Source: Pyrocephalus nanus
Lineage: Eukaryota > Chordata > Aves > Passeriformes > Tyrannidae
Length of the DNA: 64,000 nucleotides
Assembly (NCBI GenBank): GCA_038380795.1
Contig: CM076263.1
Coordinates: 1,565,001-1,629,000, forward strand
Reading direction: 5' to 3'
A program made the translations under genes and the position numbers. Position 1 is the stretch's first letter; the number at the start of each line of letters is the position of its first letter. This document shows, piece after piece, positions 11,951 through 23,797 of this stretch. The notes beneath the pieces were generated by a model. That model saw nothing but the letters and a program-made list of their open reading frames with translations, was not told where the DNA came from and searched no databases.

Positions 11951-12436
11951 AGATGCCAAATGACCCCTCTAGTGCTCAGCTCCCTCACGGCAGCATCTCC
12001 CCAAGCTCTACCAGCCGTCCAGTCCACGACTCCCCTTTCCACATCTCCTTTCCTGAAAGGTCTGCAGCACCCAAACTCAAGACTCAGCCAGGATTTTAGA
12101 CCAAAACACAAACTGTTTGAATTTATCAAATTCAAACCAGAGTTTTCCTGACTGACCCCCTTAGACCATGAAATGCACCAATGCTGGCTGGGGGGGAACC
12201 TTTTAGAGGAGCTGCTGGCAGGAAGGGGGATGATGTGACAATATTCCAGTGCTGCAGCACTGGCATCTCTTTTGGGATCAAAACAAGTCCCCAGAGACGA
12301 GCTGTGAACATGTGCAACCCTTGAGCACGAGCTCAACAGGTGAAAATATAAGAGGAGCCAGGTTGAAAAGAGAGTTTCCTGCCTGTCCTGCAGCAGAAAG
12401 CCTTGTTGCTTGTGTTAAGGTCCAGTGGGGCACAGG

Positions 12437-12487
12437 GACACTGCCTGTAGGTACAGGGACGCTGCCTATAGGTACCAGGATGCTGTA
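12437..12487. repeat. Short tandem repeat, about 20-bp unit, nearly 3 copies
   Basis: The units are gggacactgcctgtaggta, gggacgctgcctataggta and a shorter ggatgctgtaggg. The array is small and degenerate. Confidence 0.75.
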
Positions 12488-12846
12488 GGGCACCTCAGCA
12501 GCTTAATGCAATAATTTCTGAGATCCTCTGGTGGGGCAGAGCTGTTGCCATCACAGTCCTGAGAGAAAGGGACAAACAAGCCCCTACAAAACAGGAGCAT
12601 CTGCCGGCAGCAGATGGGGGGGCGAGTGCTCCAGCCCCAGGCGCCAGCAGCACGGGGAGGGGATCACGTTGATCCCGATTTATCACACCCCGGCAGAGTA
12701 ATTCCCCAGCTCGCCGGTGCCCAGCGAGCCGAGCTCCTTACGTCCGGGGATCAGATTAGTCTGAAAGGTGCTAGAGAGACACAAATCCTGCTCTGGACCA
12801 GGCGTTTTATTAAAGGGTGTGTTTTTATGGGTTGGGTTTTTATTTT

Positions 12847-12880
12847 GGTGTCTTGTTTTGTTTTGTTTTGTTTTGTTTTC
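12847..12880. repeat. (TTTTG)n simple repeat
   Basis: There are several perfect copies of ttttg on the plus strand (tgttttgttttgttttg). Confidence 0.85.
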
Positions 12881-12977
12881 AATTAATGGTAAATTATCTT
12901 GAAACGGCTGATGGAAAATATCTGATGTGCTGGAGGAGTCAGGACTGGGGCTGGGTAATGTTAAACCCTCATTCCCA

Positions 12978-13230
12978 TATCTATCTATCTATCTATCTAT
13001 CTGCCTACCTATCATGATATATCTATATATAAAAACATATATACATATAAAAATAGATATTTATTTTTAGATACAAGTAAATAAAATATGGGTATATAAT
13101 AATTGATATCAATGTATTACTATATCAATAGGATAGTCACATTAATCCATAATATGGCATAATATCCAATATGCCTTACTGATATGGATAATACATAATA
13201 TACCAATTCCAATATACCATATTAACATTG
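12978..13230. repeat. (CTAT)n microsatellite and AT-rich tract
   Basis: Six or more CTAT units are followed by tatatata/catata-type sequence and a longer AT-rich zone with loosely repeated aatatacca and gatatggata words. Confidence 0.85.
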
Positions 13231-14694
13231 GTAATCAACCCCCTTATTTTATACCAAGGCACTTGGAATGACTTTTTTGCCTCATACCTATCTCCAGCCA
13301 GAGCTATCAAGCTTGAATACATAAAACAATTTTTAGTTTAGGGCTTAACCAAAGTATTTAATGAATCTGTGTCAGTGCATCCAATTGTTTTGGTTGGAAG
13401 GAGAAACTGTGCTTGGAGAAAGTCAGAACCCTTTACTATCAGAAAGGAAATGTTAAATTATTTAATTTCACATAGCACTTTGCTTTTGACCTGTGGTGAT
13501 CTGTCACCTTTTGCCCCCATGAAGGCATTTATAAAAGATGTGCAGTTTGGGGCTGAACAAATCCCTTTCGCGTACCTCTCCTTGCTTCGGCACATGAACT
13601 TGGTCACCCGCACACCCTGCTCAGTCTTTGCACTTCATTTCTCCCCATCTCTCCCCAGTGGACACCATGCTCCAAATCACACTGTGACTGCCTACATGTT
13701 CCTGAGAAGCACTTTGAGACACTCTGGAGACAGGAGATGTATTATTTATCCTCCTACATTCAACCCGTGAAGAGCTGAATGCCACTGCACTCATTCTTGC
13801 CCATGATGCTGCAGTATAAATCAGTTTGCTGGGTCTGCTGGCGTGGGTGGAAATGCTGTGACAAGACAATAAAGCAAGCTGGAAGAGTCCTCCCTAACCC
13901 AGGGCTCCCATCAGCCTCAATTTTTTGCTAACACCCTTGCTGCCCCTGGCCATTGTTCCTGGACTTTATTTTGTATTTCTTAGGTCACTCAGCCACACAG
14001 AAGGAGACACAAGAGTGACCTGTGGGATGTACAGAGGGTTTAGAGCTCCCTCCAGCCCCTTGCTCCTAAATCTGGGACTGATTCTGACTGCAATTTGTCT
14101 CATTCTGATTTATAATTGTTTTGGAAATAAAGTGATCTGGAAAAAAGCCACCACCTGCTACAGGCAACAGGCAGGTTTGTGTGCTGCCCAAGGGCTTTGC
14201 AGGGCAGAGAAGAGAAAGAATGGGTTAGGGAGTGATACTGACCCAGAGCAATGACTGAAGCAAAACTGGAGCAGAAACTTAGCAGAACTATCTTAGGTTA
14301 CATTAAATATTGATTTTCATAATTTTATTCCTTATTTCCCTGCTTGCTGTGATGCCCCAAAGCCAACTCAGCCTACAGAAAGCCAGGCACAGCATCCAAG
14401 AGAGGATCTTCAACAAGAAAACAATAGAACAAGAAGATCAGTCAAAAAACTGGAGCTCTGTATGTCCCACAGATGAGATGTGTGTGTGAGGGAGTGGCCA
14501 GTGGAGAGGCACATTAAATTAGGGATGGAAATTCATGGTTTCAACTCTGTCTCCAGAGGCAGAAAGCTGGAGGTGCTCGTGACACCTTCCCAGAGAGCAA
14601 CCCCCACTTTGATGGTGGTACTACAGTAAAAAATGCTCTTTTCAGCAGACCATGGGCAGTCGAGGACAGCCTTTTTTCCCCATCATCCACCACT

Positions 14695-14745
14695 ATCAGA
14701 GAATCAGAAAAGACCTCCAAGAACACCCAAGCCCAGCCATTAACC
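14695..14745 (-). mobile_element. CR1 LINE remnant, 3' end
   Basis: It is a decayed short piece: atcagagaatcagaaaagac, then ctccaagaacacccaagcc and agccattaac. It is recognisable only by order of words. Confidence 0.6.
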
Positions 14746-15356
14746 ACATGGACCAGTTATCAGAGCCACTGCTTTTTCCTGCCCTCCTGCAACTTCGCTG
14801 TCAGTGATGGTTTTGGAGTAGAACAGCCGACCAGTTCTGCAGGCACCAGTAAACAAGCCACACAGAATAGTGAGCGAAGACACAAATTACTTCAGTTTTG
14901 TTTGCAACCAGAAACCAGGAGGGAGCCCTTCAGCCAGGTGATGCAACCAACAGCCCACTCAGGGTCCGTGACTTAACTTGGTGTTGCTGGTGCTGAGATG
15001 GACCCTCCACTCTAACAGCCCACACTGTAAGACCCTCCCAGCTCACTTCTCTTCACGCCATGGGGATGCTGCCTCAAGCAACTGACTCATTTCACAGATA
15101 GGCCCTGGTGTGAGATTCTGTAATTCCACGTAGAGTTCATGAAATAGGAATGAAGAGTAACTTGACAGTGCCCTTAGTGCCACATTTTCTGTGGTGACCA
15201 CCAAAGCTGTGCACAGACAAAGTGGCAGGTACACTTCCATCCTCTCCTCACTCGGGTTCAAAAGGAATTTGGAAGCAGCTCAGCTCCAAACAGATGGGAG
15301 GACCAGGTGAGGCGATGCTGCAGGCATCTAACCAACTAATTTTTTTTTCTCTTTAC

Positions 15357-15656
15357 CTGCAACATATTGAGGAGCAGACTCCGGAACTTGGTTCCTTCCA
15401 CCATGAAAAGGGCCATTTTGTCACAGAGCTTGGCTGCTGTGGAAGCAAAGCTGCGGTCCGTCACCGCTTTCTGGTAGATGGTCTTGACTATCTCACCCAG
15501 CATCTCCTCAGAGTTGGTGGAGTTCTGGGCCTCCTCCATGAATGTGGTGAGCTTGGAGTCAACATCACTGCTGTTGTTCCTCATGCTGTTGAGAATTTCA
15601 ATTAGTTTGTCCATTTTATTCTTTTCAGGGTCGGTGGTTTCCACCGTAACTTCGTC
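15357..15656 (-). CDS. CTIF: CTIF internal coding exon, start of MIF4G domain (300 bp)
   Basis: The exon encodes exactly 100 residues in phase 0-0, beginning DEVTVETTDPEKNKM and ending FRSLLLNMLQ. It includes the highly conserved blocks KLIEILNSMRNNSSDVD and AAKLCDKMALFMVEGTKF. This is the N-terminal part of the MIF4G (HEAT-like helical repeat) domain, through which CTIF is reported to bind eIF3 subunits. Identity to vertebrate CTIF is nearly complete. The acceptor used is tttcacggaccag|GAC and the donor is CAG|GTAAAG, a strong consensus. The region beyond the donor (VKRKKN then a stop) is intron read-through. The following MIF4G exon, expected to begin KDFTVREEL in orthologs, is not in the window, so the next intron is at least 15.3 kb. 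Because exon length and phases are symmetric, skipping would keep the frame but destroy the domain. Confidence 0.96.
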
Positions 15657-15688
15657 CTGGTCCGTGAAAAGGGAAAGACAAGGCGTCT
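15657..15688 (-). promoter_or_regulatory. Splice acceptor region with possible in-frame alternative acceptor 30 nt upstream
   Basis: The annotated acceptor of the MIF4G exon is the AG at 15,658-15,657. A second AG at 15,688-15,687 is preceded by a better pyrimidine tract (gttttttccttgtgtaacag). Using it would add exactly 30 nt with no stop, encoding TPCLSLFTDQ before DEVTVE. The annotated site is preferred because its product matches the known LKEK-DEV junction of CTIF. Use of the second site is inference only. Confidence 0.45.
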
Positions 15689-17394
15689 GTTACACAAGGA
15701 AAAAACAGACATATCAGCCCTTGTCCTTGCAGAAGCAGCAAAGGGGGAAGGGGATAGGGGAGACATATAAACAGACAGAGAAAAGAGAAAAGACAAAGCA
15801 TCTTTTAGCAGCACGATGATATAATCTCAGCACTGAAAGCTACAAGCGCACGAATCCTGCCCTAGAAATGTTCTCTTTCTCCATTTCCCACAGCACTCCA
15901 TCCCACTGTCCTCCCCCTCAGCTCAGGAAGATGTCCTTGAAGGTCCTGAGCCAGGGTGCCAAAGTCTGACTATCCCTGAATGGCTTTGGCATCCTGGACC
16001 AGTTTCTGGTGTCTGCACCATGATAATGGACATTTTTGGTGTCTCTCTTTAGAAAGCATACTGATGTTTGCAAAATTCTCAGACAACAATCCTACAAAAA
16101 TACCTAGTTTTTAATATATATTTAAGAATGCAAATTGAGAACAAAGATGTCACACAATCCCAGCATTAGAAAGACTCTCAGCTTTTCCATCTCTTGGCTG
16201 CTACACTTTTCACTTCCCATCATGACCATAGAAATTATTGCTCCTTTTCAACATTTTATCATGCATTGCCTCTTCTCCCCAGTGTAAGGCATGCATCCCA
16301 CTTGTTCTGCTCTGGTCCCTTCTGCACATTTACCTCAATCTTACAATGCACTATGCAATACAAACTTGTAGCAGTTTTCTGGACAACACCAGCCAGCAGC
16401 TGGTGTGTTCACAACACCCACCCAAGAGTGGGTGCTTATATGTATGTTTCTTATAAGATTCTAAATTTTCAAGAAGAGCACTAATAAGAATACACTGAAG
16501 GTCTCTGCTATACTCCCATTGCTTTAAAGAACATAAAAATAACTAACAAAATCTCTTCCCCCCCCCCATGCCACATACAGAAATAGTAAATCCTCATGCA
16601 TTCAAAGGTATAAATTTCCAGCATGCACTCCCATGGAATTGTATGTGTTCATGTTATTTTTGCTCTGTATTTTGGAAATCTCATTAGAGATACCCTCTCG
16701 GATGCGTTTTCCAGTCTGACAAAAGAATCTCAAGAATCTGAGTTTCACAGGGGGCAAATGGAGATATCATCTCCAAATTCCTCAGAAATCTGTGGCTGAA
16801 TATTGTTTCCAAAAAGGATTTCTCCTCCGTCACTTGCATGCAATAGTTTTGTTATTGTTGGGTTGTTGGAAGGAAGGGGGAAAAGATAAGGGCGTTTCAA
16901 TTCATTGCAGAGATAAATGGATATCAACTTTAAAGTACCGGAGTCCAACTATTCAGCACTCAAAAGGCAAAGCTTGGGATTCAGCTCTGTGACTGCAGAC
17001 GGACAAATTGCCTTTTTCGGATGTTTTTTTGCAAAGTGGATGGGCTCTGCAGACCAAGAGGGAGCTCGTGTGTGCACCAGCCTTCCCCAAGAGTAGGGGG
17101 AAACCCTTCCCCCATGGATAGGGGGAGAGTTCCCATTCCTTGGAGAACTCAAGCCGGCAGCAACCTCAACCAAGAAGTCAAGCTTGGAGCCTTGACTGTG
17201 TCAATAAAAAGCCTGCTGAGGAATCACAAAGACACCTCATGGGAAGTGCTGATACCAGGAGCTTAAGATAAGCCAGGTGCACAGATGGAAAGGTCCCTTG
17301 AGCCCACCCCACCCTTTGTGTGGAGAATGGCCACACAAATGGCCAGACTCCCCAAAAAACCCCATAAACTCGAGGTTCCCCTAAGAAATAATAC
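15657..17394 (-). other. CTIF: CTIF intron of 1,738 bp, non-coding
   Basis: This short intron joins the linker exon to the MIF4G exon (phase 0). It begins GTATTA and ends in ggaccag. I see no CR1 fragment in it. A 10-C run lies at 16,558-16,567. The sequence is AT-rich and otherwise featureless. Confidence 0.85.
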
Positions 17395-17836
17395 CTTTTC
17401 TTTTAGTCTCCTCCGCAGCCTGTCTTTGGAAGACTGAAGCAGGTTGATCTTGGGCCTTTCCCCGACGCGCTCGTGAACGCTGTCCTTCCGCTTGGTCTCC
17501 GACTCCGGAGGGTACTGCTGGGGCTGCTTCTCCACAGCCTCTGGGCCTCGGGGCGCCTCCACGGGGGCGTGCACCGTGCCGGCCGAGGTGTCCTCGATTT
17601 TCAGACTCTCAGTCTCTTTGGCGTTCCTGTGCGTTTCTTTGTCGTTGGGCGAGTGCTTCTGGTTGTGGTGCCATCTCCGGTTCTGGCTGTAGCCGTGGTG
17701 GCCCGTCCTGCCTGAGGAGTGGGGGGCTTGGCCTCCTTGGTAGACCTTCTGGTGGTCCCTGTTATGTTTGGTGCCACCTTGCTGATGATCCGTGTGCTGC
17801 TGAGACTTGTTCCCGCTGGGAAGTCTCTGCTGTCGC
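17395..17836 (-). CDS. CTIF: CTIF internal coding exon, disordered linker (442 bp)
   Basis: The exon begins with the G that completes the split Arg codon and then has 147 open codons. The first part is rich in Gln, His, Gly, Ser and Asn (RQQRLPSGNKSQQ..., HHGYSQNRRWHHNQKHSPND). The middle has KETESLKIEDTSAG, followed by a Pro/Glu-rich part. The exon closes with the conserved KINLLQSSKDRLRRRLKEK, which leads into the MIF4G domain in CTIF orthologs. The acceptor is tttctttgaccttccag|GCG and the donor is AAG|GTATTA, which is weaker than the other two donors. Composition suggests an intrinsically disordered linker. The linker differs more from mammalian CTIF than the flanking blocks do, as expected for disordered sequence. 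Codons are GC-rich, unlike the flanking introns. Open frames on the opposite strand here (around 17,473-17,715) are shadows. Confidence 0.93.
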
Positions 17837-19452
17837 CTGGAAGGTCAAAGAAAAGTCTTAAGCTCATCTGCTCCTCCACGGTTCTGCTTGGTCAACACAT
17901 CTGTCCCCTCAGGCAGCCTGGTCCTTGGCAGGGGACCACAAAAAGGGAGCCAATTCCTTGGCATCTAACAATCTCCTACCAACTCATGCTTCTAAATCTC
18001 TTTCAGTAACAGTCATATTTCAAGTTAAACAACATGGCTTTGCTTCCCAGGAAAAACTCCCCCAGGCTTCTGTGTTTTCTGTGTTACTTCCACACTAAAC
18101 AGGGAAAACCTGGTTAGCCCAGCCAGCTGAGCAGCAGGAAGTCAGGTAGGCTAGAAATACCAGGAGTTATTTTTTTCTGAAGTCTTAAGGAGCTCCTGAT
18201 ACACCTGGGATACACCAGCATCACTTCTCTTGCCTGCCAACACGGCACGCTGCTGCACGGGTTTGCAGTGAACCATTTTGAGTGTACCAGGAGTTTCTAG
18301 GTGGGAAAAAAATAAACTAAAAAGCAAATTATCAACTAAACTGGTAATGTGCCCACACCAAATGGTTTTGTTGGGCCTTACTTTATGGATGCCCTTCATC
18401 ATTGCTACAATGGGACAGGGAACACAGATGGATGAAGAAGCTGAGGGCCATGCTTGGCTCTGGCAGCACGGGGAGCCAGGACCACAACCTCCAGAGCTCC
18501 AAAGGGATGACATGGAAGCTCAATAACCACAAAGAGGAGGAATTGCCCAAAAAAATGGTTTACTCGAGAGACTATGATGTCTCAGAAGGAGTGAGCAAGC
18601 CCCTGTGTGCTGGCTGTAACCGGTAGCCGAGATGGCAGGCCTCCAAAAAAACAACAGTCAAATGGAAGAAATGCTTTGGCAGCCTCAGACATCTCAGATT
18701 TCCAAACAGGCTGCAGCGTGGCTGTCCCCAGTGGAGAAGGCAGAGCTGGAATGCCATCATCAAGGATGCAGCTAAGATGGAGATGGTCCTGGCACTGGCT
18801 GCCTTCACCCAGGACAGCGCAGGGTTACCCTAAGCACACCTCCAGCTCCCTGCTGCTTTTTTAACACTCAGTCTTGGCTTTGAGAGCACATGGGATGTTT
18901 TAATGCCTGGCTCCTTACAAGGCTGCTGGGAGCAGTGTTTGAGGGTGGCACAGGACACGTCCCCAGAAACAGGAAAACAACTGTGAGCGCTGCGGTGACC
19001 ACAGCAGTCTGCATCTGTACTGGTTTGGTAGCCATAAACCCCTGCTCAGCCTCAGCCCTTACCCCAAACCCTCACCTCCATTGGGATAAATAGCAGCTTT
19101 TATTTTAAACCCGTCCCACAGCAATTAACTTTATTTTCATCACTGGCACCGCTCAGCTCAGGGCGCTCGGACGAAGGAAGCAGCCATTCACAAATACATT
19201 TCAATGGTCAGCGGCCCAACAGCCTCTAACCCCGCCTGCCAAAGCCATCTGCCCATGGAATCTGTATTCCTTGGCATCCCCAGGAGTTAAAACCTATTTT
19301 CTGAGGCCAACTGGCTTTTAACCATAAAGAGCGAGGGCTCATGTTTGGCAAACACGGGACGAAGAGGCTTGTTCGTGGCAGTGGAAGGAATTTGTGTTTA
19401 GTCTCAGACCACCAGATCCGGTTTTCTGAGATATTCAGTGTGTGGTTTTTCA

Positions 19453-19553
19453 GATTTTTTTTTTTTTTTTGCAAGCTGAATGGCAGGGAATTAAAAAAAA
19501 AAAAAAAAAAAGAAAAAAAAGGAAAAAGAAAAAAAAGAAAAAGGAGATGGGAA
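19453..19553. repeat. T run facing an A-rich run (low complexity)
   Basis: A run of about 18 T is followed after 25 bp by about 20 A and then an A-rich, G-interrupted purine tract. The two arms could pair in a transcript. Confidence 0.85.
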
Positions 19554-21074
19554 AAGCTTTCCTGTTTTCTGGAGCTTACAAGCATTTTATGAGTACAGAT
19601 CCTCCACATCAAGTTTTCCTGGCATTTCTTTGTTTCCTCTCAGTAATGCAATCACATAAACCGCTCTGTAAAGAGCAACGCTTATTAAAAGGGAATGTCA
19701 AAATAAAAGTTAGTTAAAACTCTTATCTGGTACTAAGCCCTCACAAGCTTAAGTGTGCAAGAATTTTGTTTTCTGGGGTTTTGCTCCTCTCTCAAAACAT
19801 CTGAGTTTAACTGTTTGGTTGCACTTCAAGTCTTGGGTTATGAGCCAGACAGTCTGCTACTGTATTTAATTTGTAAATATTGCATAGAAATTATAGAAGT
19901 TGCACACAGACACAGCTTCAATTTCAACAGAAGTAAGGGAAAATGCCTGGAAAATGAGCTGGGAACTAAAACTCTGCTGTGAATTCCTGCAAGAGATGCA
20001 CGCAGGGACAGTTCTTTTCTAAAGACATAACGATATTATAAGCCAAACCCTTTGTGTTTAAAGGTTGTTAATGAAAAAAAGGGTTTAAGATTAAAAAAAA
20101 ACCCAAATCAGTTAAGCCAGTGTGGAATGTGCAAGATTGTTCAGTTTGGGGCTGCTGCAATAGGGAGGACAGGCAGCTCCATCCCCGTACTGAACAGATA
20201 AAAGGTGATACTCCCATGGCAAGGGGCAGAGCAAACACAGACCAAAGCTCTGCAGTCACTGACCACAGGATGGAAAACATCAGAGTTAAACAAGCTCTGG
20301 GAAAAAAAAAAAAACAAAACCTGCATGAAATAAGAGGAAGGAGGACGGCAAACAAGGAGCAATGTCCGTGACTTGGCAGCAGGCAGGGGTGTAGATGATC
20401 ATCCAGCATTCAGGCAAAGACTCGTTCTGTGCTTTTATCTTCCCAACACCCCAGTGAAGAAGAAAAGCCAAGAAGAAATAGGATTGGGGGGAAGAAGAGC
20501 CAAAGCAGGGAGAATGGGGCCCAGACCTTAATAGTTTCTTGACTGCAGAGCATCTCGAAGCCTGGGAGCTTGGGATGACCCATCCCTGCTCTCAGGTGTG
20601 ACCAAGGAGCTGGGGACATACAGAGCCCCAGGAAGGGGGAAGAGGGGGACCTGGGAACTCCACCATGCACCCACTGTGGGTTGCTGATGGAAACAACCTC
20701 GTGCTTGTCCAAGGGCAGGAATGCAGGTGCACAGGTGGCAGTTTGAGGTGCTGTCCCAAGATGGTGCCTTGGAGTGATGTGCCAAGCTTAGGAAGGAACA
20801 CAAAGGCACTTCCCAACCCAGGCTTTTAGGTCTGAGATGCTGAAGGGAGGAACTGCTGAAGCCTGAATCACACGGCAACATCTCCAAGAAAAGCAAGAAT
20901 TCACCCCAGAAAAATGCCACAGTTAGTGGGAAATCCTTCCCCTGTCCTCTGATCATCCTTAGTTGTGCATGCCTTACAGGGGGCCCTACTTCAGCTATGA
21001 GAAAAAGTATCTAGACAATCTAGGTTTCTTATCTCTTGACTCCATTTAACACTAAATAACTATTTTCACTTCAA

Positions 21075-21140
21075 AGGCCAAATTCCAGTTCAGTTCAGAA
21101 CTCCCCCTGACTTCAGTGGGATTGGGGGATTTGGCCATCA
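21075..21140. repeat. Possible ancient amniote interspersed repeat remnant
   Basis: The words ctgacttcagtgggattggg and gatttggcc resemble a very old repeat shared by birds, turtles and crocodilians that I know only by its core words. The assignment is tentative. Confidence 0.35.
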
Positions 21141-21700
21141 GTTGTCGTAGAAACTGGGAGACGCAAAGAAACTGGAAAAAAACCCCTAGGGGTTTTGAGT
21201 ACTCAGGGTTGCCAAGCTGGAAACAGGATGGCATTGCTTCTGCTATTGTTTCTCCACCCATTTTTTTTTTTTTATTCAATTAACTAAACAAGATACCTTT
21301 CAACAGAATTTAGGTCTGACAAATGTCTGCTCTGTTGTGGAAGCCTGCGCAAATGAATCTAAGGCTTCAGCTGTCCCAGTGATTACCAGCCTACGTGCTC
21401 AGAAATACAGGATTCCTGCAAGTTTTTAGTACATCGTTTGCTCCCGAGGAAAGGAGCTGGAAGGCACAAGGCTGGGGAAAATAACTCCAGACACGTGGAC
21501 AGCTGTGGTCTAAAACACAGTTGCTCTGTCCTGTCAGCCCTGCCTGTATCCCCCCCGAGCGAGTCAGCTTCTCCAAGAGCTCCCACCATTTGTCTGGCAT
21601 GTGGAGAGCTGGAGGACAGCACGGGGTTACATTCTCCTGGAGGTTGCAAGGAGATTTGGTTTGGCAATTCTTGCAAACACTGAGAGGTGAGGAGTTACAT

Positions 21701-21815
21701 TAGAGCACTGGTCAGATGAGGAGTGTCTGAGGGAGCTGGGGGGGCTCTTCCTGGAAAAAAGGGGGCTCAGGGGGGACCTTCTGACTCTCTGTGACTCCTT
21801 GACAGAAAGGGGTTG
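21701..21815 (+). mobile_element. CR1 LINE fragment, internal piece
   Basis: It shows gagcactggtcagatgagg, gtctgagggagctggggg and gggggctcaggggggacctt, an internal CR1 segment lacking the 3' end. A minus-strand CR1 piece follows about 80 bp later. Confidence 0.85.
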
Positions 21816-21892
21816 GAATTGTCTCACGATCAGCTTTGCTACTGACTTGTCTGGCACTAATTAGCAATCGCTGTTATAAGGGACAGATTAAG

Positions 21893-22060
21893 ATCACAGA
21901 GTCACAGAATAGTGCGATTTGGAAGAGACCTTAAAGATTATTCAGTTCCATTCCCCTCCTATGGGCAGGCACCCCTTACCCTAGACCAGGTTGCTCCAAA
22001 CCCCGTCCAACCTGGCCTTGAACACTTCCAGGATCTGCTGCAGAAATGGACTCTCTGGGA
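21893..22060 (-). mobile_element. CR1 LINE fragment, 3' end
   Basis: It shows gatcacagagtcacagaat, then tttggaagagaccttaaag, ccctagaccaggttgctcc and ccttgaacacttccagga. Confidence 0.9.
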
Positions 22061-23597
22061 TCTTCCACTCTCATGACACCAGATCCCACTTATTCATGAC
22101 ACCCACCAAAGCTGGGGTAGCAGAGCATCCCCAAGGAGCTCAGCAACTCTACCTGAAAATGGAGAAGTGGTGGGGCTGGATCTGTGGGGTGACAGGTCAC
22201 CGCTCTCTACCTCCCTTCTGAAAATGCCACCACAACTTCCCATTGAGGGAGGGAAATTAAAGAAACAAAACCTCTTAGAGTCACCACTGAGCCACATTCA
22301 CAATTTAGCAAGTGGGTTCTTCCAACCTGTACCAGCCAGCTGCCCAGGGAAAGGGCAGGAAGAAGCAAAGTCCTCTGAAACATTCCCTGAACAAACCAAT
22401 TTCTCCAGGCCCGGCCTTTCTGAACTAAGTGTATTCCAACCAGACCAGCTGCTTCACTTTGTGTGATGTAGCTCCATAAATAACTGCACTGGCACCCCCA
22501 GGCAGGTGCTGCTGGAGAGGTTTGGGCATGGCAGTACTGCTGTGGTCAAAAACACCCATCATCACTGGCTTTGGGCACCTAAGGGATGTTGTGGTCCAAA
22601 CTGGATGGCCTAAAGGATCTCAGTGAGGAGCTGGTGGAATTTTATGACATCTAAAACTGGTCCTGGAGCTCTGGGGAGTACTGTTGTTAATATAACAAGG
22701 AAAAAGGCCTGACTTCCCCCAAAGGTATTCTTCACCAAGCCTACCTCCATCAGAGGTGCTCTGATGCTTCACATGTATAATAACAACAACTCAGTGTTGC
22801 TTCAGTGCATCACAGTCCAGCTCTGGCCATTTTCTATCCTTGCTGTGGCTGAGAGTGGGAAACACTCAAATAAGCTTGACAGTTCCACACAATTTAATCA
22901 AAAACCTCAAAACCCCACAGAAATCAACAACCACCAGCTCCAAGGATGAAGAACACAGGATTTGTGTGTGTTCTCCCCTTGGCTTTCTCTCTCAAACCGG
23001 TTTCACTTGGCTCCAGTTTCATTTTTGTTTGCATTTTTCTCAGATGAGAAGGGAACAAGATGTCATGTCCACTCCTGAGAACAAAAATGAAATTATTCAC
23101 ACTTCTTTCATGCCTTTCTGTCACTTGGGTTAAAGGCCACCCCAAATGCTAGACCAAGCCCACGTCATCTGGACAGACACAGCATTCTGGAAGCGTAGAA
23201 AATCCACCTGTCAAAATGGTGGTGATCAAGATTTAGAACCACCTTTGAACAGCTGAGATGAGGTGCATGCTTTAAGTCTTACATGTGTGCATCTTTGAAA
23301 ACATACAATGAACTCCAGAAGACAAGCACAGCCAACAGAAACAATGCTATGGGGGTAGAGATGTTTTTGATGAGGCTCACAGCCTCTGGCTGCTGGGAAA
23401 AGCATTACGAAACCTTCGTGTGAGCTGCCTACATGGGCACAACTTACTCTTGTCACCACCTGGGTCCTGGGGTTCAGCCACTGCTGGCAGCTCTCCCTTG
23501 TGCCTGGACATCACATCTGCCTTTGTTTACTAGAGATGATTTTGTTGTGCTTTTACAGCATAATTAGGGTCATTATAAAGCAGCAGCATTGATTTTT

Positions 23598-23797
23598 ACA
23601 GTGAGGGTTGTAAAACATTGGCATGGGCTGCTCAGGGAGGTGGTGGATGCCCCATCCCTGGAACATTCAAGGTCAGGTTGGACAGGGCTCTGAGCAACCC
23701 TTGTCTAGCGGAAGGTGACCCTGCCCATGAAAGGGGGTTGGACTAGACGAGCTCTAAAGGTCTTTCCAAACCCAAACTGTTCTATTAGTATGTTTCT
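23598..23797 (+). mobile_element. CR1 LINE fragment, 3' end
   Basis: It shows gctgctcagggaggtggtgg, ccccatccctggaacattc, aggttggacagggctctgag and the terminal ctgttctattagtatgttt. Confidence 0.9.

Larger units (their letters stand above)
1..15356 (-). other. CTIF: CTIF intron (5' part, at least 15.3 kb), non-coding
   Basis: The intron begins GTAAAGAG after the MIF4G exon and runs out of the window without another exon that I can recognise. It holds CR1 fragments, a CpG island and A-rich tract (7.25-7.79 kb), a 12-bp minisatellite (10.35-11.10 kb) and an AT-rich microsatellite block (12.98-13.23 kb). Stretches 605-2,795, 3,275-4,410, 4,545-7,240, 8,410-9,340, 11,105-11,760 and 13,240-15,350 hold nothing I can name, apart from a small CR1 remnant near 14,700. 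Confidence 0.85.

Noticed and set aside
1..15356. Next MIF4G exon of CTIF
   Set aside because: No minus-strand sequence resembling the expected continuation (KDFTVREEL) was seen.
17473..17879. Open frames overlapping the linker exon on the plus strand and in another minus frame
   Set aside because: Shadows of the GC-rich CTIF exon; the third frame gives the conserved protein and has matching splice sites.
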